A stretch of DNA of 64,000 bases from an uncultured Commensalibacter sp. (lineage in GTDB: Bacteria; Pseudomonadota; Alphaproteobacteria; Acetobacterales; Acetobacteraceae): positions 80,234 through 144,233 of the forward strand of contig CAMPDW010000004.1 of assembly GCA_946699565.1 (NCBI GenBank), read 5' to 3'. The notes beneath the pieces were generated by a model. It had not been told where the DNA came from. It made no database searches and saw only the letters and a list, made by a program, of their open reading frames with translations. Made by a program: the position numbers and the translations under genes. Each line of letters starts with the position of its first letter. Within the stretch, counting starts at the first letter, position 1. Below, piece by piece: positions 35,670 through 43,087 of this stretch.

Positions 35670-36116
35670 ATGAAAAAATTTTTGACTTTAGTTATAAGTG
35701 GAGGATTATTAGGCTTAGGATCTTATTCTGTTGCAGCTCAAAATAAAAGTAATAAAATGCCTTTTGATGAATCTATTTGGCGTGTTGAACATTTGAGTCA
35801 CCAAAAAACATTTATTAAATTCTATCAAAATGACCAAAAATTTACGTATTTGAGTTTTAATCCTTATACAAATCAAATTAATGGAAGTGGTTTATGTAAT
35901 AAATTCCTTAGCTTTTTTCAGAAAAATGGGGATCAGGTTACAATAGGCAAAATTGAACGACAGAAAAATACATGTCTTGATCCACAAGTTAATGCCCAAG
36001 ATGAGCTTTTTTTTAATAATTTAAAATTAGTCAAATCTGTTTCTGTAAGTGGAAAATATTTAAAATTATGTGATAAAAATAATAAAATATTAATAACGGC
36101 AAAATTTTTTAAATGA
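35670..36116 (+). CDS. Secreted META/HslJ-like domain protein
   Basis: 148 aa with a signal peptide ending near residue 23 (SVAAQ). The mature part begins with a W-containing strand (ESIWRVEHL) and contains INGSGLCNKFLSFFQ near residues 74-88, then TIGKIERQKNTCLD near 95-108. This is the plan of META domains (GxxGCNxxxGxY ... FGxxxxTxxxC), with the two cysteines in place. Such proteins sit in the periplasm or outer membrane; HslJ is linked to heat and novobiocin tolerance, but the role here is unknown. Confidence 0.65.
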   Translation: MKKFLTLVISGGLLGLGSYSVAAQNKSNKMPFDESIWRVEHLSHQKTFIKFYQNDQKFTYLSFNPYTNQINGSGLCNKFLSFFQKNGDQVTIGKIERQKNTCLDPQVNAQDELFFNNLKLVKSVSVSGKYLKLCDKNNKILITAKFFK

Positions 36117-36137
36117 AGATTTTCAAGGAATAAATAG

Positions 36138-36811
36138 ATGATTATTTATTCGAATGAAACAAAAGATCTGGAAACCCCGATGGGATCAATGTGTTTTTAT
36201 ATTTTTAGACTTATTAAAGAAGGTAAACATGCGGCAATTTTATTTTATTCTGAAATCTATCAGGTGGTATATCCTATTCGCCGTTTGGTATCTTATATAT
36301 AGCGGGACAGGGTTATTTTGTTATTGTTTCAGGAGTTTATACATGAATATGAAAAATCATGGATTGCCTTTTGAATATGATAAGGAAGGGACGGATCAAG
36401 GTAATTGTTTGAAATTTGAAAAAACTATTTCAGTTTAATGGTAAAATTAGATTCATGAGGATTTTGTTTAGGGGAAGGAATCTAGCTTTATGAGCCACGT
36501 TAAATTCTGAACTATCTGCAGCTGTATGTTTTTATGCGACTAATGTAAATGTACATGATGCAACTTTGGGTAAAGGGCATCAAGATGATATCATGAAATG
36601 TTTTAGAGAGATTAAAGGCAATATTATATTTATCTGGGGACGGCAAGATCCACATCTTCCCTTTGCAGGGCGTCGATTGATTTGTGAAACTTTGGAAAAG
36701 AATGGTGTTCAGTATGAATGGCATGAATTTAACGCTCAACATGCTTTTTTACGAGATGAAGGTTTGCGATATGATGCTGCCCTTGTTTCAAACCTGTATG
36801 AGGCTCGTTAA
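36138..36811 (+). pseudogene. Decayed dienelactone hydrolase family gene
   Basis: Starting at ATG 36138 the frame reads DLETPMGSMCFYIFRLIKEG and ILFYSEIYQVVYPIRRLVSYI, then TAG. Other frames continue GQGYFVIVSGVY, HEYEKSWIAF and EYDKEGTDQGN. After a gap lacking the usual GxCxGG nucleophile elbow, the C-terminal part is open at 36566-36811: NIIFIWGRQDPHLPFAGRR and YEWHEFNAQHAFLRDEG with the catalytic His. In order these are the segments of an alpha/beta-hydrolase of the dienelactone hydrolase family. Several frameshifts, a stop and loss of the nucleophile region show it is dead. Open frames at 36154-36438 and 36566-36811 are not separate genes. Confidence 0.85.
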
Positions 36812-36848
36812 TTGGTTTTTGAGGGATTTTCTTTAGATTTGTTAATTT

Positions 36849-36895
36849 AAAGTAACGTATAGAAATCTTTTAGGAATTTACGTTACTTTATTTTC
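36849..36895. terminator. Hairpin between the hydrolase remnant and the DUF3297 gene
   Basis: Perfect 11-bp stem AAAGTAACGTA (36849-36859) with TACGTTACTTT (36879-36889), followed on the plus strand by ATTTT. It lies just after the end of both convergent genes, so it may terminate from both sides; the minus-strand U-tract is weaker. Confidence 0.6.
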
Positions 36896-36903
36896 CATAA
36901 ATA

Positions 36904-37146
36904 TTATTTTTCGTCTTTGAGATACGCTTCAACAGGACCGTTGAGTTTCATGCTCATGGGTTTTCCACTGCGTGTCAGGGTATTGCCGATGGATACCTTG
37001 ACCCATTGTTCGCTAAGACAATATTCAATAACATTGTCTTTTTCCACACCTTTAAAACGAATGCCAATTTCACGGTTTAAAAGTTCTTCATTATAATAGG
37101 GGCTTTGTGGATCAGCAGAAAGCCGGTCTGGAAGTGTATCTGTCAT
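36904..37146 (-). CDS. DUF3297 family protein
   Basis: 80-aa soluble protein. It matches the family pattern known as DUF3297 from Proteobacteria: DRLSADPQSPYYNEELL at residues 8-24, REIGIRFKGVEKDNVIEYC near 26-44 and KPMSMKLNGPVEAYL near 62-76. No signal peptide or membrane segment. Function is unknown. It stands alone, with a hairpin behind it and the divergent Tricorn-like protease gene 101 bp in front. Confidence 0.8.
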   Translation of the reverse strand: MTDTLPDRLSADPQSPYYNEELLNREIGIRFKGVEKDNVIEYCLSEQWVKVSIGNTLTRSGKPMSMKLNGPVEAYLKDEK

Positions 37147-37265
37147 TTTTAGATTTCCTTGTTGTGATTTTAGTCATAAGTCTTTAAATTATTAAAAAAA
37201 AGGATTCAACCTGACAAGCAAAATTCACGAAGTAAAGATTTCAAAGATTGAAAAGGTATAAAAAG

Positions 37266-40200
37266 ATGGAGGTAAAGGTGTGTAAATACGGCATGAATAG
37301 GTGGAATAGATTATTGATTCATGTCGGAATGATAGGATGCATAGGATATTTTTCTTCAACTTTTGCTCAAGAAAATCAATCTTTGAATAATCAGGCATTT
37401 ATGCGTTATCCAACCTTATATGGGGATAAAATTGTCTTTGCAGCTCGGGGTAATCTTTGGCAAGTTTCAAAATCGGGTGGGATGGCCATTCGGTTAACAT
37501 CTGAAAATGGTGAAGATTTGATGCCAAGATTTTCTCCAGATGGCAAATGGCTTGCTTTTACAGGAAGTTATCAAGGGAATAGAGACGTCTATCTTATGCC
37601 AGCTGTTGGTGGAAAGGTTAAACGTTTAACTTATCATTCTGATGTTGTTGCTTCGGCACCAGAACGGTGGGGTCCTGATAATATGGTTGTGACTTGGACT
37701 CCAGATTCAAAATCAATTGTCTTTTTATCCCGTCGTAATGCTTGGAACAGTTGGATGAGTCTGCCTTTTTCTGTATCTATAGAAGGTGGGTTACCTAAAG
37801 CACTGCCTTTGGATCGTTCTGGCTTTTTAAGTTATGATTCAACAGGGAAGGAAATTGCTTATACACGTATTTATCGCGATTTTCGAACTTGGAAACGGTA
37901 TGATGGTGGCTTAGCACAAGATATATATACCTATAATTTTAATACAAAAAAACTAGAACAAATAACGCATTGGAAAGGAACGGATACTATTCCGATGTGG
38001 TACCAGAATAAAATTTATTTTTTATCAGATCGTGATGCAAATCGCCGTGTCAATTTATGGGTTTATAATAAAACAACAGGTCAGAAACGTCAAGTAACAC
38101 ATTTTACGGATTATGATATTGATTTCCCTTCATTGGGAGATCAAGGTATTGTTTTTCAGCAAGGTGGTCACCTATATGTGCTTGATCTTCCTTCAGAACA
38201 ATTGCATGAGGTTCATGTCACTGTGCCAGATGATGGCACAAAAATTATGCGTCGTTATGTTTATTTGGCTGATGAAATACGTAAAACAGATTCAGCTCAA
38301 CAACCTGATTTTTCGATCGCGCCAAATGGTAAACGGGTTGCTTTTGCTGCAAGAGGAAATATATTTACAGTTCCTGTTGAAAACGGTGCTATTCGAAATT
38401 TAATTAATGCAAGTAATGTCGATGCGGATCATCCTGTCTGGTCACCTGATGGAAAATGGATCGCTTATACCACTGATAGTGAGGGTGAACAAAATATTGC
38501 TGTACGTCCTTCTGTGGGGGGTAAAGAACGGCTTTTGACACATTTCAAATCAGGTTATTATTATGCTCCACGGTTTTCACCTGATGGCAAACAACTTGTC
38601 TTTTCGGATGGCAATCATAATTTATGGGTAGTTGATTTTGAGGGAAAGTCTGTTAAGAAAATTGCTAATGATATTCATGCGGAAATTCACGATTTCAGTT
38701 TTTCCCCTGATAGTCATTGGTTGGTTTATAGTTTAACACAGCTTAATCAGCAACGGGCAATCTGGGCATATAAATTTGGTGTAGATAAGGCTGTAAAACT
38801 CACTTCTGGCATGAATAATGATTATTTGCCAGTATTTTCTGCTGATGGAAAATATTTATATTTTGCTTCAAATCGTCATGAAAATACTGTTTTTGCAGAT
38901 AATGAAATGAATGCTTTGACAATCAAGAGCGCAGGGATTTATGTAGCAACCCTACAAGCTGCAACCTCTTCTTTGTTTGCACCGCGCTCTGATGAGGGGA
39001 TGATTAATAAGGATAAAGTTACAAAAGATAAAATGGCTACTCCTATCCAAATTGATGAAGAAGGGTTAGAAAATCGTATTGTTCCTTTACCTATAGAAGG
39101 TGGAATAATTACAGATATGCAGGTTGCAGGGGATAAAATATATTATTTGATGAATCCTCCTCAAACAATTTCTCAGGATTTTCCTGGGGAAAAACCTACT
39201 TTACATGTTTATGATGTAAAACAGAGAAAAGATGCCATTATTGAACAGGGTATCCAAAATTATAGTCTTTCCTCTGATGGCCAAAAGTTTTTATATAATA
39301 AGAATAATGGTTGGATTGTTAGTGATGCCAAGGAAAAACATATGGATGATAAATCCTTAAAACTTACATCTTTAGCTACCTTTATCATTCCTACTGATGA
39401 ATGGCGTGAAATGTTTGAAAATGCTTGGCGTTTACAACGTGATCTTTTCGTTAATCCACAGATGAATGGACAAGATTGGCAAGGAATTCATGATCGTTAT
39501 GCTAAATTATTGTCATTGGTGGGGTCACGTTCTGATGTCAATTATCTCATTGGTCAGATGGTTGGTGAGATCGGTAATTCACATACTTATGTTGGTGGAG
39601 GAGATCAACAAGATTTAATCAAAGCGGTACCTACGGCTTTATTAGGGGTTGATTTTGCTTATGATGGGCAAAAACAACGTTATTATCTGGCCAAAATATA
39701 TTTTGGGGATAATAGTCGCAAAGCCTATCGTAGTCCTTTATCGGAACCAGGACTGAATATTTATGCAGGTGATTATTTATTATCAGTCAATGGTCAGGAA
39801 ATAAAAGGAGAAGTTAATCCTTATCAGTTTTTTGTGGGGCTTGAAAATCCTGTTCAACTTTCTTTCGAAGATCGAAAAACTAAAGTCGTTAAAAATGTTA
39901 TGGTTAATACAATTAAAAGTGAATTGTCCTTAAGAGAAAAAGATTGGATTGAACATAATCGCCAATTGGTTGATCGTTTATCAGGTGGAAAAATAGCTTA
40001 TATTTATCTTTCTGATATGGAGGAGTTGGGGTTACAGCAATTTATCCGTCAATTTTATGCTCAACTCGATAAAAAAGCGGTCATTATTGATGATCGATGG
40101 AATGGAGGTGGTTTTATCGATGAAATTCTTTTGGAACGTTTAAGAAGAATTTTGGTGGGTATGACCACGAATCGTGAAAAAATGAGCCATTCTTTGCCAG

Positions 40201-40619
40201 AACAACTAATTATTGGTCCTAAAGTTACATTAATTAATCAATATTCTGCATCTGATGGAGATATTTTCCCTTATTATTTTCGTAAATATGGTTTAGGAAA
40301 ACTGATTGGAAAACGAACCTGGGGTGGAGTGCGTGGCATTCGTGGCTTTTGGCCTTTACGGGATGGGGGTTATATTACTGTTCCTGAAGAAAGTCTTTAT
40401 GGGTTACAATCAGAATGGATTATTGAAAATCATGGTGTAGATCCAGATATCGAGGTTGAAAATACACCAGGTGATTTACAACAGGGACATGATAAGCAGC
40501 TTGAAACCGCTGTGCATTATTTACTTAAAGAGTTAAAGGATTACCCAGTATCAATACCTCAACCTCCTTCTTGGAAGATAGCCTATCCTGAAAATGGAAT
40601 ACCATTTGAAAAAAAGTAA
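37266..40619 (+). CDS. Tricorn-like S41 peptidase with beta-propeller domains, secreted
   Basis: About 1117 aa. A signal peptide ends near FSSTFAQ. Two PD40 beta-propellers follow (repeats such as MPRFSPDGKWLAFTG, HPVWSPDGKWIAYTT, APRFSPDGKQLVFSD), then a helical domain, a PDZ (LLSVNGQEIKG) and an S41 protease core. Catalytic residues match Tricorn: Ser772-His773 in GNSHTYV, Ser996-Asp997 in SASDGD, and the glycine loop DRWNGGG. It probably trims peptides in the periplasm. The start is uncertain: TTG 37248, ATG 37266, GTG 37278 (behind GGAGG) and ATG 37293 are in one frame, and all keep the signal peptide. Confidence 0.88.
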   Translation: MEVKVCKYGMNRWNRLLIHVGMIGCIGYFSSTFAQENQSLNNQAFMRYPTLYGDKIVFAARGNLWQVSKSGGMAIRLTSENGEDLMPRFSPDGKWLAFTGSYQGNRDVYLMPAVGGKVKRLTYHSDVVASAPERWGPDNMVVTWTPDSKSIVFLSRRNAWNSWMSLPFSVSIEGGLPKALPLDRSGFLSYDSTGKEIAYTRIYRDFRTWKRYDGGLAQDIYTYNFNTKKLEQITHWKGTDTIPMWYQNKIYFLSDRDANRRVNLWVYNKTTGQKRQVTHFTDYDIDFPSLGDQGIVFQQGGHLYVLDLPSEQLHEVHVTVPDDGTKIMRRYVYLADEIRKTDSAQQPDFSIAPNGKRVAFAARGNIFTVPVENGAIRNLINASNVDADHPVWSPDGKWIAYTTDSEGEQNIAVRPSVGGKERLLTHFKSGYYYAPRFSPDGKQLVFSDGNHNLWVVDFEGKSVKKIANDIHAEIHDFSFSPDSHWLVYSLTQLNQQRAIWAYKFGVDKAVKLTSGMNNDYLPVFSADGKYLYFASNRHENTVFADNEMNALTIKSAGIYVATLQAATSSLFAPRSDEGMINKDKVTKDKMATPIQIDEEGLENRIVPLPIEGGIITDMQVAGDKIYYLMNPPQTISQDFPGEKPTLHVYDVKQRKDAIIEQGIQNYSLSSDGQKFLYNKNNGWIVSDAKEKHMDDKSLKLTSLATFIIPTDEWREMFENAWRLQRDLFVNPQMNGQDWQGIHDRYAKLLSLVGSRSDVNYLIGQMVGEIGNSHTYVGGGDQQDLIKAVPTALLGVDFAYDGQKQRYYLAKIYFGDNSRKAYRSPLSEPGLNIYAGDYLLSVNGQEIKGEVNPYQFFVGLENPVQLSFEDRKTKVVKNVMVNTIKSELSLREKDWIEHNRQLVDRLSGGKIAYIYLSDMEELGLQQFIRQFYAQLDKKAVIIDDRWNGGGFIDEILLERLRRILVGMTTNREKMSHSLPEQLIIGPKVTLINQYSASDGDIFPYYFRKYGLGKLIGKRTWGGVRGIRGFWPLRDGGYITVPEESLYGLQSEWIIENHGVDPDIEVENTPGDLQQGHDKQLETAVHYLLKELKDYPVSIPQPPSWKIAYPENGIPFEKK

Positions 40620-40748
40620 AAGACAAAAATATGGTTTATGAGAATGAGCTATATATGTTTTTACTCTGATTTTACTTTTAAAAAGGGACAGGAGAATCAA
40701 TGAAATTCAATATGATTGTCATTGAATATTTTATGTTTTGTAAAAGTA

Positions 40749-41111
40749 TTAATTTTTAAAAAAAGCTTGATGGTATTTAATGATTTGGTATCCAGATGCC
40801 AAAGTGCAATGATCAAGTTTTTTACCTTGTTGGATAGGGCATTGGTACCAACGGTAATTTTCATAAAATAAACCATAACCATCTTCTACTTTACAAGAAT
40901 TTTTTAAGGTTCCAGCGACAATAGAACATTTTTTATATAAATTTCGTTTATTAACATAAAAATAACCATCGGCGGGATTACAATTAATGGTAACAACACC
41001 ATTTTCCAGCCAACAACGTTTATATTGGGCATGAATTGTTTGTGTTATTAAACTATTAAGACTAATTTCAATAATGAGTGTTAAAATTAATGGATGAATA
41101 TGAAAGATCAT
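40749..41111 (-). CDS. Small secreted protein of three 29-residue Cys repeats, unknown function
   Basis: 120 aa. A hydrophobic N-terminus ends in TIHAQ (cleavage near residue 28). The remaining 92 residues consist of three repeats with an exact 29-residue period: cysteines at 33/44, 62/73 and 91/102, each pair spaced Cys-x10-Cys, and Gly-Tyr at 49-50, 78-79 and 107-108. The consensus is Y-x-x-C-x(4)-G-x(5)-C-x(4)-GY. Each pair probably forms a disulfide in the periplasm. I recognise no family. It converges on the Tricorn-like gene (129 bp apart). An internal ATG would give a shorter frame, but only this start supplies a signal peptide. Confidence 0.65.
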   Translation of the reverse strand: MIFHIHPLILTLIIEISLNSLITQTIHAQYKRCWLENGVVTINCNPADGYFYVNKRNLYKKCSIVAGTLKNSCKVEDGYGLFYENYRWYQCPIQQGKKLDHCTLASGYQIIKYHQAFFKN

Positions 41112-41238
41112 GGGTCTTTTCTGATTGTTTTTAATAATAAATAAAAGCTGAGTTGAACTTGACTGGTTTTAACAATTTTATAGAGTTATAGTTCTTTTTA
41201 AAAGATTTGAAAGAATAAATTTTAATAGGACTTTTAAA

Positions 41239-41601
41239 ATGAAACAGAGTTATAGGAAATGGGCTTTCTTAGTTGGTGTTGCTTTATCCCTATCGATTAA
41301 TGTAGCAAATGCAATAGGTTTACATTCTTCTATTCCACAACCCTATCAAAAACTTCAAGCTGGTAATTAAGAAATTCATCTAATATATGATTATGAATTC
41401 GATCCTTTTCGCAGTCGTTTGTTATTGGTAGATCAATCAGGGAAACCCGTTTTGATTCCAGCAACAACCGCTTTAAACCATAAGGAAGTTAAAACCACGT
41501 ATCTGTTAAAAGCTGGGAAATATCATTTACAATGGCATGTTTGGAGCTGGAAGGGCGAAGAAAGTACGGGTGACATCCCTTTTGAAGTTTTTAATCCTTA
41601 A
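41239..41601 (+). pseudogene. copC: CopC-like copper-binding protein gene with one in-frame stop
   Basis: ATG 41239 opens a frame of 121 codons with a signal peptide (ending NVANA) and the CopC start LHSSIPQPYQKLQAGN. A single TAA at 41368-41370 interrupts it, and the same frame continues EIHLIYDYEFDPFRSRLLLV, GKPVLIPA and AGKYHLQWHVWSW to a stop at 41601. This is the expected layout of a small CopC/YobA-type periplasmic protein (HSxPxxG ... LxF ... LxxGxYxVxWxVxSxDG). With no frameshift, the loss looks recent. A sequencing error cannot be excluded from one sequence. Confidence 0.78.
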
Positions 41602-41607
41602 AACTAT

Positions 41608-42270
41608 TTATTCAATGGCTAGTTTTAATCCTATACCAGCAGCAAGTGGGCAAAAAGGTAAAGCTATTGTAAAACATGCTCCAAGGAGTTGAAGATGGGG
41701 TAAAAAGGCAAGATTATGTAATTTTGCATCAATCAGCATGGTGCCAAAAATAAGAACAGGCGTTAATAAGGGAAAAGTCAATAAGGGCAGTAAAAAGACA
41801 TTTTGTTTCGCCCCAAGGGCAATAGAATTTGCCATCCCTCCAATAAGGGATTGGCAAGCCGTTCCTAAGGATAGGCTGAGGATAAAAATAGGAAGGATAG
41901 ATATTGGTAGATTATAGAGAAGAGTCAAGGGAATACTTACACAAAGAAGGGGAATACTTGTGCATAACCAATGACTTATTATTTTGGTAAAAGCTAGAAG
42001 AGAAGGCGGGATGCCAAGTAAAAAAAGCTGTTCTAAAGATCCATCTTCATAATCCTGATCAAAAATACGTTCCATAGGTAAAAGGGCTGCTAATAAGGTG
42101 CAAACCCACAGAACAGCAGGTGCTATTTGTTGTAATTTCTGGGGTTCAGGTCCAAGAGCAAGCGGAAAAAGTGTGCTGGTTAGAATGAAAAATAAAAGGG
42201 CTCCAAGTGTATCACTAGCATGCCGGAAAGAAAGTAATATTTCTCGTTGTAAAAGAAGAAAAAAAGGCAT
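41608..42270 (-). CDS. ccmB: Heme exporter permease CcmB
   Basis: Membrane subunit of the CcmAB transporter of cytochrome c maturation (system I), which drives release of heme-loaded CcmE. 220 aa with six helices. Typical features are the start FLLLQREILLSFRHASD, the LLPMERIFDQDYEDGSLEQLFLLG segment (seen as ERIFDQDYEDGSLEQL near residues 67-82) and the cytoplasmic loop after it. It follows ccmA by 14 bp. No ccmC follows; the neighbour is the CopC-like pseudogene. Confidence 0.9.
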   Translation of the reverse strand: MPFFLLLQREILLSFRHASDTLGALLFFILTSTLFPLALGPEPQKLQQIAPAVLWVCTLLAALLPMERIFDQDYEDGSLEQLFLLGIPPSLLAFTKIISHWLCTSIPLLCVSIPLTLLYNLPISILPIFILSLSLGTACQSLIGGMANSIALGAKQNVFLLPLLTFPLLTPVLIFGTMLIDAKLHNLAFLPHLQLLGACFTIALPFCPLAAGIGLKLAIE

Positions 42271-42284
42271 GGATATATAAGATC

Positions 42285-42905
42285 TTACTGTAAAGAAGGT
42301 GGAAAAAGATGAAGAATTTTCGCGTTCATTAAAGGTAGTTCCGTATGGGTGCTGACTAAAATAATACCTCCGTTTTCTTGGAAAGAAGAGAAAATTTTTA
42401 TAAGATTTTGTATATTTTCTTGATCTAACCCAACGGTAGGTTCATCTAATAACCATATTTCTGCAGGTTTTAATAAAATACGTGCCAATGCTGTACGACG
42501 CTTTTGACCTGAAGATAATTGTTGGATAGGAATATCAGCTAAATGCGATAAATTAAGTTTTTTAAGCGTTTCATAAAGATTGGTCTGATATAGTTTTGCG
42601 TATAAATTAAGGTTTTCTTTCAGGGTTAAAGAGGGTTTTAAGGCATTTGAATGACCCAACCATGCAATATTTTGTATATAATTTGCATGGATTTCTGGAT
42701 TATCAAAAATTTTTTTTGAATTCCATAAAATATTGCCGATATCAGGTTTTTTGAATCCAGCAAGAATTCTTAATAATGTGCTTTTTCCAATACCATTAGA
42801 CCCTCGAATAATAAGGGCTTCTTTGGATAATAGAGAAAAATTGATCTTTTTCAGAATTAATTTATCATCTCGAAAAGCACTTAGATTAGCAACAGATATT
42901 GTCAT
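42285..42905 (-). CDS. ccmA: Heme exporter ATPase CcmA
   Basis: ATP-binding subunit of the CcmAB cytochrome c maturation transporter. Walker A is GSNGIGKST at residues 35-43, the signature QLSSGQKRRTALARILL lies near 129-145, and Walker B is IWLLDEPTVGLD near 149-160. Length 206 aa is usual for CcmA. It is divergent from acnA over 182 bp, an arrangement common in Alphaproteobacteria. Confidence 0.9.
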   Translation of the reverse strand: MTISVANLSAFRDDKLILKKINFSLLSKEALIIRGSNGIGKSTLLRILAGFKKPDIGNILWNSKKIFDNPEIHANYIQNIAWLGHSNALKPSLTLKENLNLYAKLYQTNLYETLKKLNLSHLADIPIQQLSSGQKRRTALARILLKPAEIWLLDEPTVGLDQENIQNLIKIFSSFQENGGIILVSTHTELPLMNAKILHLFPPSLQ

Positions 42906-43087
42906 ATAATAGGTTAAAAAATAATTTTAAATGATAAAAGTACACTGTTTAGTGAAATTGTAAAAGTCTATGAAGAATTGCTTTTATGCTGCTCAGGATA
43001 TAATAAGTATAGTGTAATTGGCGAGATAACAAATATAAAAAATTGTTTATACACGATTATCTAACGACATAAATTAAGGATATCATT

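Noticed and set aside
36154-36438. 94-codon open frame after the META-domain gene
   Set aside because: It is an alternative frame through the dienelactone hydrolase remnant; the matching motifs are found in other frames of the same DNA.
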